Part shown: piece by piece, positions 43,411 to 53,560 of the stretch
Numbering within the stretch: the first letter of the stretch is position 1
Layout of the letters: each line of letters opens with the position of its first letter
From: Leishmania martiniquensis
Lineage: Eukaryota > Euglenozoa > Kinetoplastea > Trypanosomatida > Trypanosomatidae
DNA: 64,000 nt
Reading direction: 5' to 3'
Assembly (NCBI RefSeq): GCF_017916325.1
Contig: NC_090170.1
Coordinates: forward strand, 1-64,000
Notes under the pieces: generated by a model
Told to the model about the DNA's origin: nothing
The model's input: the letters and a program-made list of their open reading frames with translations, nothing else
The model's database searches: none
Program-made: the position numbers and the translations under genes

Positions 43411-44511
43411 TCAAAAGTGCACCACTGACTTGATGGCGTCCAACAACTTCAGCTCGTTCGGGAGGTATAGACGCTCGTGCAAAGGAAACGGTGTGTCCAG
43501 GCCGCACACGCGCGTCGGCGGGGCTTCGAGTGAGAGAAAGCAGTCCTCCGTTATGCTAGACACCAATTCGGCACCGTACCCGCTTGTCTTAGGCGCCTCA
43601 TGCGTGACGATAGCCTTACCCGTCTTCTTCACCGAGTCTGCCACGAGCTGGCGGTCCCAAGGCAGCAAGCTGCGAAGGTCAATGAGCTCTACGGAGATGC
43701 CCTCCTTGCGCGCTATCTCTACCGCCTTGGCGGCCACGTACACTTGAGAGCCGTAGGTAACGATTGTCACGTCACGCCCCTCGACAAGAATTCGGCCCTT
43801 GCCCAGGGGAAGAGTGTAGTAGTCTGGGTTCACCTCCTCAACCGCGCTGCGGTAGAGAATTTTGGGCTCAAAGAAAATGCACGGGTCGTTCTCTTCGGCA
43901 CACTTGAGCAGCAGGCCCTTTGCCTCTGACGGGGATGACGGCATGACAATCCTCAATCCAGGGCAGTGACTGAAGTAGCCCTCTACGCTCTGCGAGTGGT
44001 AAATACCCCCGTGACCCACCGCAGAGCACGGTGCGCGAATTAGCATACCGCAGTGAAAGCTGCCCCCCGTTCGAAAGCGGTACTTGGCAGCCTCGTTCAC
44101 GATCTGATCAAAGGCTGGAAAGATGTAGTCGGCAAACTGCACCTCGGCGATGGGGTGCCAGCCGACAGCAGCCATGCCCACTGCAAAGCCGACAATGCCC
44201 TGCTCTGTGAGCGGCGAGTCAAACACCTTTTGCGGGCCATACTTCTTGCGCAGGTCAAGCGTGCAGCGAAAAACCCCGCCGAACGCGACGTCTTCGCCGA
44301 GAAGCACTGTCCTCTCCTTGGAAAGTGCGTGATCGAGGCCCGAGTTGATCGCCTGGAACAAGTTCATCTTCACACCGTTTCGCCTTGCCTCCTCTTCGCC
44401 AGATGCAGGTGCGAATTCGAACGCACTGGGTTGAATGTTGCCATGTCGTTTAGCCGCCGCCGAGTTTGCTGCCACGGTCGCAGTGCCGAAGATAGCGGAG
44501 AGTCGACGCAT
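43411..44511 (-). CDS. Branched-chain 2-oxoacid dehydrogenase E1 beta subunit
   Basis: 366-residue beta subunit of the thiamine-diphosphate E1 component (2-oxoisovalerate dehydrogenase) in mitochondrial breakdown of leucine, isoleucine and valine. Features: N-terminal presequence-like MRRLSAIFGTATVAANSAAAKR; core NLFQAINSGLDHALSKE; GEDVAFGGVFRCT; FDSPLTEQGIVGFAVGMA with the conserved ThDP-activating Glu; RAPCSAVGHGGIYHSQSVEGYF; C-terminal transketolase domain with VTYGSQVY, ELIDLRSLLPWD and THEAPKTSGYGAE. The GVFRCT and PCSAVGHGG patterns fit the branched-chain enzyme rather than pyruvate dehydrogenase. An ATG at 44553 is also in frame, but a pyrimidine tract ending in AG lies between the two, which favours 44511. 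Confidence 0.95.
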   Translation of the reverse strand: MRRLSAIFGTATVAANSAAAKRHGNIQPSAFEFAPASGEEEARRNGVKMNLFQAINSGLDHALSKERTVLLGEDVAFGGVFRCTLDLRKKYGPQKVFDSPLTEQGIVGFAVGMAAVGWHPIAEVQFADYIFPAFDQIVNEAAKYRFRTGGSFHCGMLIRAPCSAVGHGGIYHSQSVEGYFSHCPGLRIVMPSSPSEAKGLLLKCAEENDPCIFFEPKILYRSAVEEVNPDYYTLPLGKGRILVEGRDVTIVTYGSQVYVAAKAVEIARKEGISVELIDLRSLLPWDRQLVADSVKKTGKAIVTHEAPKTSGYGAELVSSITEDCFLSLEAPPTRVCGLDTPFPLHERLYLPNELKLLDAIKSVVHF

Positions 44512-45477
44512 CTTGCTGAGGGGAGGCGCAGACGAAGAGGAGCGAGCGCGCAACGGTCAAAAAAGTGGTTGAATGGAAAAAAGGAAAGGCGGCCGCTAAA
44601 AGGACAGCGTCGAGAGAGGGAACTCTGGAAGGTCAGGTGCGTCGCAGCGGACCAAGAAAACGCATACGACACCACTATACTCCGTGATGACAGCCGAGTG
44701 TTAGCAGAGCCTGACGCTGTGCCGCTGCACGTGTGATAGAGGCGGAAAAAAATGTGAGGCGGTGGCCGCACAACTCGAGAAGGCCCGAAGAACTTGTAAA
44801 GCCTAGAAAGCGAAGGGACGGAAAAAAGGTAAACCAACCTGGGTGCGGCGATGTGAAGAAGCGAGTGAGTCTGCGAGTGCGCGCGTGTGCATCGAACCTG
44901 GTAAACCACTCTTTAAAGAAGCGGGCTTGCTTCTCTGGAAGGCGACCGACAAGGCACGGGGGAGAGAGTGACAAAAGAGAAAGGACGAAAGGGCGATGTC
45001 CAATGCGATAACAGAGCATGCGGAGGCGCTAAAAACGGTCAAGAGCTTGCCAAGCGCGCGTTACAAGCCACCGCAGGTGATTCACCAGGGCATGAGAGAG
45101 AGCTGGGTACGTTAGTCGGCCGTAAATGCAGAGCGCCGCAGCTACCATATTGTCACCCTGAATCCGAAACGAAGAGCTGCGATTCCCTCGCACACCACGA
45201 TAATGCAGCAACACATCTGTTTTGTAGTGAGGAACAGACATTGCACTTCTGTGTAAGCGCACCCCGAGGCACGCACTTTAGGGGTTCGCAATAATACAGA
45301 AGAGCAGCTGTCACAAGGCTTGAGGCTGTCATGGCGAAGAGAAGGGGAATGAGAAACAGCGATTAGGGGAACACGGCTGCCGCTTCATCACACACACACG
45401 CAAGCACTCCTAGACAAAAAAAGGCTGCGAGCGAGCGACTTACCAGCGGATTTGTTGGAGAAAACGCGATCAAAGAC
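44512..45477. other. Intergenic region
   Basis: Purine-rich on the plus strand near 44515-44620 (the splice region of the E1 beta gene). No gene is recognised; the 179-codon minus frame at 44370-44909 overlaps the E1 beta start in another frame and is not convincing. Confidence 0.5.
44516..44517 (-). promoter_or_regulatory. Candidate spliced-leader acceptor for the E1 beta gene
   Basis: Pyrimidine-rich minus-strand tract at about 44518-44550 ending in CCCCTCAG, only 4 bases before ATG 44511. If used, the upstream in-frame ATG at 44553 would be outside the mRNA. Confidence 0.42.
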
Positions 45478-46197
45478 CTATTGGTACAGGGAAAAGTTGA
45501 GCTGGCGCACGGTGGAGTGCACTGACTCCACAGTACATGTGCGATAGCGGATGCAGGTGCTACCGAAGACACTGTGCTCTCGCAGAGGAGAAGCATCGTG
45601 CAAGGACATCGTTCCGTCGTAATCATCATTATCGCTCTTAGACGGGCGCACTTTCACCTTTCGCGCCGCTTGTGACGCGGTACGAGCCCCCAGGCTAGCC
45701 GAGTGTGCGGGGATGTCTGGAAGGGAGGGTGTGGGGGGAGACGGCGAATGCACTGAAGTGTTGCGTGAAAGTCCCGCTAGTGTGCGGGTGCGTAGTGCCG
45801 CGCGGGTGAGCTTTGGCGGAGTGTTGGCGTCTACACTCGAGTCGGTCGTGCTGGCCAGCTCTTCGAGCAACGTGCGCGGTCCTGCGGTGGCTTCTGTGAG
45901 TTGCGGAGGTGAAGAGCAGCTCATCATAGAGCCGCTAACCGTGTGAGAGCTAGCTGCGGTCACCCCTTGAAGAGCCTCGGCGAGGGCACCTTTCGTTACG
46001 CGCCGGCGAGCTGAGGAAGGGCGGGCAGCTGAGGATGACGCGTCCCGCATATGGGGAGCGCGCAACCGCTTCTCCGCGGCAGACATTGCAATGGAGGTCG
46101 CATAAGCAACAGGGTCAAATGCCGACGACGCCTTCGTGCAGTTTCGCCCTGGTATCGCTTGCTTTTTCTTCGGAAGCATCGCAGCAGCGCCCCGCAC
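45478..46197 (-). CDS. Hypothetical Ser/Thr/Ala-rich protein
   Basis: 239 codons, ending TVRQLNFSLYQ. Not recognised. The sequence is rich in Ser, Thr, Ala and Pro, probably disordered, with an acidic spot SDNDDYDG near residues 187-194 and many basic SAR/SSARRR stretches; there is no membrane segment. A second ATG in frame (residue 7, MLPKKKQAIPG) at 46179 is an alternative start. Support is the single long frame on the coding strand with gene-like spacing (about 0.7-0.9 kb gaps) between confirmed genes. Many kinetoplastid genes of this kind have no assigned role. Confidence 0.68.
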   Translation of the reverse strand: MRGAAAMLPKKKQAIPGRNCTKASSAFDPVAYATSIAMSAAEKRLRAPHMRDASSSAARPSSARRRVTKGALAEALQGVTAASSHTVSGSMMSCSSPPQLTEATAGPRTLLEELASTTDSSVDANTPPKLTRAALRTRTLAGLSRNTSVHSPSPPTPSLPDIPAHSASLGARTASQAARKVKVRPSKSDNDDYDGTMSLHDASPLREHSVFGSTCIRYRTCTVESVHSTVRQLNFSLYQ

Positions 46198-46903
46198 ACG
46201 CGGACGCTAACGCCCTTCAACCCTCACGCGTTCAATGGAGAAGTCCTGGACGTTGGCATGCAGAAACTTAGAGAAACAACAAAAGTAAGGAAGAGGAGAA
46301 GGATATCGATTCGACGGTCTCTCTATTTCGGGCGCGCTGGGGGTGCGCTGGTGCATGCTGTGCCATTCAACCCTTGGCACAGAGTCAAATATGAAGCAGA
46401 GGGTGAGGATAGAGAAATTGAGGCTACGTCACCTCCTGTGGGAGGTGTAGAACGTGCGCAAAACAAAGGTCATCAAAAAGAACGTCCTCTCTGAGCCCTT
46501 GTGCATCTCCGTGTGTGTGCGTGTGTGTGTACGCCACCCACACGGCCGCCTTTAAGATCACATATACGCACACGCGCACACACAGACGCTCTCTCCCACC
46601 ACGAAGAAGCGGTAATGCGACAATTAGATGTTTTCTTCACTGGAAGTACATTGCTTTCTGCTCCTTCCTGGTGTAGAATAGACGAATGATACAGGTGTGG
46701 ATGACATGCCCAGCGAGAGGAGGGTATTCAGAGGCCCTGGCGGGCAAAGGAGAGAGGGAGCAAAGAGCCTCGAGCGTGGAAAACAAAATGGGGAAAGGGA
46801 GAAGGAAATCTTGCGCTCATTGTCGAGAGCCACCGCTGGAGGAGGCTCAACAAACGCTTTACTGACGCAGTTTTTTGCGCTATTATACATGGAGCACATT
46901 TAC
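46198..46903. other. Intergenic region
   Basis: About 0.7 kb with a (GT)n-rich stretch at 46510-46530 and CA-rich sequence near 46565-46585. No gene is recognised. Confidence 0.5.
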
Positions 46904-48955
46904 CTAAAAACATGTCGCGTGGTCGGCCCTCTCGCACGCGAAGAGCTGGGCCTCTTTTAGCACCATCAGCTGCGCATCTTTCGCACGTCGCACCAGGCCC
47001 GCCTCGTACTGTGACCATCGCCTGCGTTCCATTGAGGCAACATCTCGGGAGCGCAGCAAGACTTCGTTTCTTCGATGACGCTCCGCCTCGTGCGCGGCGC
47101 GGTGGGCATCACGCTTCGCCTGTCGTCGGACCTCCAGCTCTTCGTGGAGGTGCACCATTCGCGCCGCCTTCTTTTCGGCCCGCTCCGCTTCTACTGCCGC
47201 CTTGTGGTTCATGCGCTGCGTCTGCTTCGCCTGACGGATTTGCCGCTGCTTCTCACGCTCGCGAACGCACTCACGCTCAAGGAGTTCACGCCCTTCCTGC
47301 GCGCGATTGCGTACCCCAGCTACCCGCTGCCGCCGTGACTCCATCTCGGCTGCCAACTCGGCGCGGAGGCGCTGCAAAGCGTCACCGAGCTCTCCCGCTG
47401 ACATGCGTCCCAAGGCGGCGTCCGCCTCTCCGTCCACCCACGCCTGGCGCCGCTCAGAGCCCAGTGCCGCTTGCTTCTCGCGCAGCCGTTCGCGCAGTAG
47501 GTGTATATCCTGAATCACCAAAGCCTGATGCGTCTGCCACTGCTCCCCCGCCTTCTGCGCAGCAGCGCGTAGCTGCGCTGACTCCTCTCTCACCTGAGTC
47601 GCTATGGCGCTTTTGTCGGCCGCCGCCTTCTCCACCGCAGCAGCGCGATCGTGAAGGAGCCTCCTGCGCAGCTGCTGGACATGTTGCTTGTGCTGGCGCA
47701 GTGCCTCCTCCTGCTCCCGCCTGGTAGACGCGATCCTTTCCTCATACTGCGCTTTCATCCTTTGGATTTGTCGGTGGTGTGACTGCATCGCCCGCTCTCG
47801 CTGGGCTCGTACTCGTTCCTCGGCCTCAACAGCATCTAGGTGGTGCTGCACAACCTCCGCCTCGCGCCGCCGCTCCTCTTCTTCCACTTGAGCCTGCCGC
47901 TGTAGGTCGAGCTCCGTCACATCGTGCACCGCTACCTCTAGCTGTTGCAGTGCCCTCTCAGCGTTCTCTCGCTGACGTTCTCGCGCGCGCGTCTCGCGCC
48001 AGAGCGCTGCTGCGGTGGTGGGAACCGACGTCAAGCTGGAAAGCATCGCGCGCAGCTTCACAGGTGACAGACGCACCCTCTTTTGTGCCGCTTTCAGACC
48101 TGCGCGGGTCGAGCACTCCGCTGCGTTCGCAGTGGTGGGGGGGCAGACCGCAACTTCGCGACGATGAAAGAAGCCGAGAGGTTTTGTCGGCGCCCTCTTA
48201 GGCGGTGCGTGCACTGGGGCTGAGCTGCACTTGATGCGCGGCAGGGGTAGCTCTGGCACTGTGAACCCCATTTCACGCCCCTCGTGTGGGGGCAAACGCG
48301 CGCCGGCCAACGGCCGCAGCATCGGTAATGGCGAAGTCGCAGATGCAGAGGGGGGTAGGGTGGCGTGTGTCGTGACTGGAGCAGCGGCCTCCTCTACCAT
48401 AGGGGGCTCCGCTGCCACCACTGGCTGGGACGACTGTCCGCGGAGCCACTTTACGATGTCGCGCGTCGCCTCCGGGGCGACAGAAGCGAGGGGAGCAACA
48501 ATGTATTGCTGAATAAAGGAGTCGTCGTAGACCATGCGCCATAGAGGAACTGCGTAGCGCTCCACAGCCTCGCCGGACAAGAGAAACTCCACGAACTCAC
48601 ACAGGCGGGGTGCAGGCATGCTGCCCTCCAGCATCTCTCGAACAGTGGCACCGCCGAGAGCACGGTACTGAAAGATGAGGAGATACGCAACAAGATACAT
48701 GGATGTTCTGTGGGCACCGTTGTGTTTGTAGCAGGCTCGATATCCCTGGAGGGCGCCTTCGCACACAGAGGCAAACCTCGCAAGACTGAAGGCGCAATTG
48801 CGGACAAGCGTTACTTCTTCAGTACTCAAGTGCGGGTATTGTACCAGTTGACTCGCCACAGCATTTTCTACGGCAGTGTCCCCTTCACCGCTCACTTGCC
48901 TCGCGGCACACTCCGCGGCACGAAGCAGTGCGTTCCACACCTCTTTCGTGTGCAT
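46904..48955 (-). CDS. Coiled-coil protein resembling CFAP99
   Basis: 683 residues. An all-alpha N-terminal domain (about 1-175) has Cys/Leu-rich helices, SMYLVAYLLIFQYRALGG, a MLEGSMPAPRLCEFVEFLLS block and LWRMVYDDSFIQQYI. It is followed by a low-complexity proline-rich linker (about 175-320) and a very long charged Arg/Glu/Gln-rich coiled coil (about 320-675). The N-terminal pattern (pre-helix, AYLLxFxxxxLG, then WxxxYDxxYI) and the coiled-coil tail resemble cilia- and flagella-associated protein 99 as I recall it. That would make it an axonemal protein of the flagellum. This is a pattern match by eye, not an alignment; a generic coiled-coil protein is the alternative. The gene itself is solid. 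Confidence 0.82.
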   Translation of the reverse strand: MHTKEVWNALLRAAECAARQVSGEGDTAVENAVASQLVQYPHLSTEEVTLVRNCAFSLARFASVCEGALQGYRACYKHNGAHRTSMYLVAYLLIFQYRALGGATVREMLEGSMPAPRLCEFVEFLLSGEAVERYAVPLWRMVYDDSFIQQYIVAPLASVAPEATRDIVKWLRGQSSQPVVAAEPPMVEEAAAPVTTHATLPPSASATSPLPMLRPLAGARLPPHEGREMGFTVPELPLPRIKCSSAPVHAPPKRAPTKPLGFFHRREVAVCPPTTANAAECSTRAGLKAAQKRVRLSPVKLRAMLSSLTSVPTTAAALWRETRARERQRENAERALQQLEVAVHDVTELDLQRQAQVEEEERRREAEVVQHHLDAVEAEERVRAQRERAMQSHHRQIQRMKAQYEERIASTRREQEEALRQHKQHVQQLRRRLLHDRAAAVEKAAADKSAIATQVREESAQLRAAAQKAGEQWQTHQALVIQDIHLLRERLREKQAALGSERRQAWVDGEADAALGRMSAGELGDALQRLRAELAAEMESRRQRVAGVRNRAQEGRELLERECVREREKQRQIRQAKQTQRMNHKAAVEAERAEKKAARMVHLHEELEVRRQAKRDAHRAAHEAERHRRNEVLLRSRDVASMERRRWSQYEAGLVRRAKDAQLMVLKEAQLFACERADHATCF

Positions 48956-49910
48956 GATGTGGACAGACTGCGGTTAGTGAAAGACTGAAACGATTCTGAG
49001 CTGCATTTGGTACTTTTGGCACAGAAGATAAATAAAACGGATGAAGTGAAAGGTGTGGTTGGAGGATGGGCGGCAACGTCGTCAATGCTGCTTCATCAGA
49101 GGTAACAAAAGCAGCGCGATCTACTGGGGCTCCAAGAGTATAGGAGCCACCGCCGAGGCAAGATCCGCCCCTCGGCGCGCGTGTCGCGCCTACCTCCACG
49201 AAGGGTGAAGGGTTGGAGAGGAACGGAGGCACCTAGGTGAGTTGCTGTGGAAAAGACCGCAGCGAAGTTGCGAACCATACACTACCGCGCGTGCTTCCTC
49301 CGAGGTCTGGCTGTGCCCACCGCCACCTTTTGAGGAGCCTTCGAGCAGGACGCGGCAGCGACATCGAAGGAAAGGGATGACAACAGCGCTCCTCGTGCAC
49401 TTTGAGCTGCGCCACCTCTCTTTTTTATTTGCCCCTCATCACCAACCCTCGAGAATATGTATGGGGGGGAGAGGGAATGCACATGCGCGTGAGGGAGCTG
49501 CGATGGGGGGGACGACTGTAAGTGATATCCTAGATGACCAAACGAATCAACAGCGCATGGAAATTGCGAGCGGCAGCAAGGCTGCGGCGGCTGAGGTGAG
49601 GAAGGGGGGTGAAGGAGCGCGTGCCCGGTACGTGCATCCACACGCACAACGGTATCATTAAAACGAAAGATGTGCTTGTAGTAGAAGATCGACAATGCGA
49701 CACACCTGCCGCGGAAGCACGTGCTGCAAGTGCTATCTGATCGAAGGTCTTCCTTGGGCTATTTTCTTTCCTACTTAGCAATACTAGCGGCGATCTCCTG
49801 CAGGGCACTGCGATGCACGCGGAAGCAATCGAAAGGGGATGCGGGTATAGAAGGCGGGGCTGGTCCATCTGCGTCAACGTCACATTCACATTCTTTGTAA
49901 AGTCGCACGA
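48956..49910. other. Intergenic region
   Basis: Between the CFAP99-like gene and prohibitin. G-rich runs at 49466-49473 and 49504-49511. No gene is recognised; the frames there (60-139 codons) lack features. Confidence 0.5.
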
Positions 49911-50828
49911 TTACTTCGTTCCTGAATGATCAATTTTGAGGTCCTTGACGTTGACGTAGAGGGAGTCGCTATCGAGGTAGTAGCGACCGTTGCCGTGATC
50001 ACGCATCGTTTTGGCTATTGTGCGCGCCGCCTCCAGCCCGCGCAGCTCCAGGAAGGCCGGGTTACGCTTCACTGCGTTACCAACAAGTGTTGCGGCCTCA
50101 GCCTCACCCTGCGCCAGCAGTATGGCGGCTTGCTTCTCCTGCTCTGCCTGCTCCACGCGAAACTTGGCCCGCTCAGCCATCTGCTGAGCTACCTGCTTTG
50201 CCTCCACAGCGTTGGTGTATTCCTTGCCGAAGCTCATCTGAGTGATCGATACGTCGGTGATGTTGATGTTGAAGCGCTTCGCCCTTTCCGCCAGCATGAC
50301 ACCAATGCGGTGGCTCACTTCAGGACGCTTGATGAGAAGATCAGACGCATTGAATTGTGCAATAACGGCGCGAATGATCTCATTAATGAGCGAAGGCAAC
50401 ACCGTCTCAGCGTAGTTGACGCCGATGTGACGATAAATGTGGTGCAGGTTCTCGACGTTGGGCTGGTAAAGCACACGCACGGCCATGTTCACCGTCTGCA
50501 AGTCACGGCTGCCACTCGCTGTAGGCACTTCGATCGGCTTATTGCGAATGTCAAAGACAACAGGCGTCTCTAGAAATGGGATTGCAAAGTTGGCACCTTC
50601 GCCGTAGGTGCGATTGTAAAGCCCGGTGATGCAGTTGAACTTGACGGCGCGGAAGCCGCCGGGCACGAAGAAGACAGACTTGTACAGGGCATAGACGGAA
50701 ACGCAGCCGAAACCAAAGAGGGCGGACATGCCGACGATGTTGCCAAAGCCGCCGTACGCGTTCATCTTCTTCCGCACCTCGGCCGCCATCTTGGAGAAGT
50801 CCGGCTGTGGTGGCACCTTCGGGGGCAT
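49911..50828 (-). CDS. Prohibitin (PHB2-like)
   Basis: 305-residue SPFH/Band-7 protein of the inner mitochondrial membrane; PHB1/PHB2 rings act in cristae organisation and protease control. An N-terminal segment (about 29-50, NIVGMSALFGFGCVSVYALYKS) is the membrane anchor. Then comes the PHB domain with AVKFNCITGLYNRTYGEGANF, FDIRNKPIEVPTASGSRDLQTVNMAVRVLY and VLPSLINEIIRAVIAQFNASDLL, and a coiled coil (about 205-245, EAKQVAQQMAERAKFRVEQAE). Length and N-terminus are nearer PHB2 than PHB1. A strong trans-splice signal lies 45 bases upstream of the ATG at 50828. Confidence 0.96.
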   Translation of the reverse strand: MPPKVPPQPDFSKMAAEVRKKMNAYGGFGNIVGMSALFGFGCVSVYALYKSVFFVPGGFRAVKFNCITGLYNRTYGEGANFAIPFLETPVVFDIRNKPIEVPTASGSRDLQTVNMAVRVLYQPNVENLHHIYRHIGVNYAETVLPSLINEIIRAVIAQFNASDLLIKRPEVSHRIGVMLAERAKRFNINITDVSITQMSFGKEYTNAVEAKQVAQQMAERAKFRVEQAEQEKQAAILLAQGEAEAATLVGNAVKRNPAFLELRGLEAARTIAKTMRDHGNGRYYLDSDSLYVNVKDLKIDHSGTK

Positions 50829-51811
50829 CTTCCTGAGAGAGAGTGGCGCTCTGCCTTGGCACCGGAAAATATCTGCAAGAGAGGAGGAAGAGACGGCCAG
50901 TCACAGAGAGAAAAAGAGCTTGCTCTCGCTCAAGACGAGAGATGGCGATGTTAATCCGAAGGAAACCAACTACAAGCGAAGTATCTCGGCGCCCACCACA
51001 AGCGTGTGCGAGCGCCGGGGAAGAGGAAAGAAACCGCGAGGTGAAGAAGGTTGCAAGGAAAGGCAAAGAAAGGAAAAGGTGATGAGCGCGGGTCATTGGA
51101 AAGCGGCAGCAGGCACAGAAAGCAAGAAAAGTGGCCAACTAGTTGGTGACTGCCAGGGAACCGGGAACGAACCACCTGAAAGTGGAAAGGAGGACGCAGC
51201 TATTCAGTCAGCTCGGCACCCTGTTTTGCGACCGTTGCGGTGAGTGTCACACCTTCTCCCGCCAGCATCGTCATCTCTTTTACCGGTTTGCGGCCTAGGA
51301 CAAGACCAAAATGCGTCTCTCTGAACGAGTATTCTGTGCGTGGAGCAGAGGCGAAGACGCGGCGAGGAAGTGCGAAAAGGACGCGCACACTTTCGTTCGC
51401 TTGCCTGCCTCATGCGTGCCGTGTCATCTACTGGAAATCTGCAAATGCGCTCACGAGCCGCCACTCCGTCCGCATTGACGGAGCCATCACCGCCGCACAA
51501 ACAGCGCTGAGAAGCTAACGAATATAAAGCAGAGGCTAAGTTGCATAGGGCGCTGCACGCGTGGCTTTCGCTCTCCTCGTCACTAACGTGGAATGAGGGC
51601 GCGGTTTCTCTTAACGGGAGAGGCGAACGGGAGAAGGAGGGAGAGGGAGTGAGGAGCAAGGCGGGCAAGAAACCACGCACATTATATATGAGGAAACGAA
51701 GCAAAAGAAACTGAGCAACGGGGCGCACACATGGGAGACGCACAGAGAACATAAGCCCACTTGCACGCTTATACGTGTCACGCTCGCCTCGCCGCCGTAG
51801 TTCGCATCCCA
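50829..51811. other. Intergenic region
   Basis: About 1 kb containing the prohibitin splice region and the 3' flank of the cation transporter. No gene is recognised. Confidence 0.5.
50873..50874 (-). promoter_or_regulatory. Candidate spliced-leader acceptor for prohibitin
   Basis: The minus strand reads CTCTTCCTCCTCTCTTGCAG, a clear pyrimidine tract plus AG, giving a 5' UTR of about 45 bases. Confidence 0.6.
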
Positions 51812-53560
51812 TCACGTCTGTGGGGAGGGAGAGACCCCTTCGCTTGAAGCAGAAATTGCGCTGAGATCAGACTGTAGCGCGCTAAACCCCAAGTCAATGC
51901 CGAGATCTACGAAGCGGTGTCGACCACCGAGCATGACTGCGGCAATAATCAGTTTGCTAAAGGTGCTGGTGTAGCCGACAAAGGATACGCGCGAATCGGG
52001 CAGCGACAGCGAAAGCCCGCACCCAGCGTACGCGCTGATTACCTCGAAGAAGGTGCGTGTCATGACGTCGAAACGATCGTTGAGCAGTCGTTCCCGCATG
52101 CGGGGCTCTTCGGCGAAGAGCACCAGGACCATTCCGGTGAATAACCAGAAGAGACGCGAAGTCAGCAGACGGACGATCGAGGTGCGAAACATTTGCCTCC
52201 ACTTGCGATACGTGCGATCGGTCGATATCGGGAGGGCCGGGAGGTACATGGCGAGGATGGTGACAGCTACATGAGCATTACTGTACTCGAGCAGCGGCAC
52301 GAAGGAAGCGGCGGCGAAGCGGACCACGGCGGCTTGGCAGAGAGACAGGTATAGTTTGTACAGCCATGTGTGCCCACGCAGCGCCCCGTCCCACTGCTCA
52401 TACCAGAACGGGGCCGCCTGCATTAGTGTCAGGGCGCACCACGCAACGCCCAAAAAGGCCGTCTCGCTGGGGCGAAAGAGAAAAGGGTGGAAGGCGCCTG
52501 GCGCTTTGGATGTCATCGCCTCCTGAAATGCCGCGTCCACCTCATCTAGACACCCCAAACAGAAGGAAGGGCGGTGTGGCGAAGCGTGAAGCAAGGCCGA
52601 AGAGACGTCGTCCGCTTCGCTTGCGCTCCTCTCCTCCTCGCCGCCACGGCTGCTCGGCGGTACGCGGCAGAATGCAACGCAGAAGCATAGAGAGCCGGCA
52701 AGCCGGCGTACGACCCGCACCAAGAGCCACTCGCACAGCATGAAAAAGCGGAGAAAGACAGGAAAGGCGGTGAACCCCAGTGCGCATGCCGCTGTCACAA
52801 GGCCTACCACTGCCGCGTCGCTCGCGTACGCCTCCATGGGTAAGAAGACGGAGCTGTGGAACGAAGCGAGAGTCATGCAGAGCACGTCAAACCCACAAAG
52901 CTGTGAGCCGTTGAGACGCCACAGCAGCGTCATGAGGGCTCCGTTGACGACAAGGAAGTACGCAAAGGGTGTAACGGCGCTCACAAGAGCAGCAGCATGC
53001 AAGCGGCGTGCTTCGGCTCGCTTCCTCGCTCGTAATAGCGCCTCCTGTGGTGTATCCGTCTCTTCGGAAGAAAAGATATGGCGCACTCGGTGCAGCATGA
53101 AGATGCGCAGGAGAGGCTGAAAGCTGCTGGTGATCACAACGCCGCCTGGGAGCAAGAGTAGATGCCGAAAAAGTGTCGCGCCGCCAGACCAGCTACCGAC
53201 GTCTACCGACTGCAAACCGCAGTTGCATACCGAGGACACGGCAACAAAGAATGCATCGATGGAGGTGAGGTGCGGGACTGCGGCGAGAAGGCCCAGAAAC
53301 CCAATCATAATGAAAGCGCAGATGTAGGCGAGATGGCAAAACAGGTACCACTTCTTGAAGAAATCGAGCTGCTTAATGAGCTGCCGCTGGTCTGCAGTGA
53401 GGGGCAGAAGCACTGGCGCCTCGAACAAAAGCTGGGAGGTTCGGGAGTGCGCGTGCCGGAGATCTGTGAGAGGTGGCGGCGGTGGCGGCTGCTCTCCTCC
53501 CTCATAGGGGTGATCCTGATGCGGCAGCGCGGCGGGTACACCAACACCGGACGGCGGCAT
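51812..53560 (-). CDS. Trk/HKT-type cation transporter
   Basis: 582-residue polytopic membrane protein of the Trk/Ktr/HKT superfamily, probably moving K+ (or Na+) across the plasma membrane. Four membrane-pore-membrane repeats can be traced. Pore 1 is AVSSVCNCGLQ (Gly115), pore 2 LASFHSSVFL (about 233), pore 3 VVRFAAASFVPLLEYS (about 410) and pore 4 ISAYAGCGLSLSLP (about 510-523). Pores 1 and 4 keep the filter glycine; pores 2 and 3 have Ser and Ala there. A proline-rich cytoplasmic N-terminus precedes the first helix, and a charged loop lies mid-protein (about 305-340). Trypanosoma brucei has a related HKT1 K+ channel. No second start looks better than the ATG at 53560. Confidence 0.88.
   Translation of the reverse strand: MPPSGVGVPAALPHQDHPYEGGEQPPPPPPLTDLRHAHSRTSQLLFEAPVLLPLTADQRQLIKQLDFFKKWYLFCHLAYICAFIMIGFLGLLAAVPHLTSIDAFFVAVSSVCNCGLQSVDVGSWSGGATLFRHLLLLPGGVVITSSFQPLLRIFMLHRVRHIFSSEETDTPQEALLRARKRAEARRLHAAALVSAVTPFAYFLVVNGALMTLLWRLNGSQLCGFDVLCMTLASFHSSVFLPMEAYASDAAVVGLVTAACALGFTAFPVFLRFFMLCEWLLVRVVRRLAGSLCFCVAFCRVPPSSRGGEEERSASEADDVSSALLHASPHRPSFCLGCLDEVDAAFQEAMTSKAPGAFHPFLFRPSETAFLGVAWCALTLMQAAPFWYEQWDGALRGHTWLYKLYLSLCQAAVVRFAAASFVPLLEYSNAHVAVTILAMYLPALPISTDRTYRKWRQMFRTSIVRLLTSRLFWLFTGMVLVLFAEEPRMRERLLNDRFDVMTRTFFEVISAYAGCGLSLSLPDSRVSFVGYTSTFSKLIIAAVMLGGRHRFVDLGIDLGFSALQSDLSAISASSEGVSPSPQT

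Noticed and set aside
46912..47727. 271-codon plus-strand frame
   Set aside because: It is antisense to the long coiled-coil gene, and its Pro/Ala/Arg-rich composition follows from the opposite strand; no family features.
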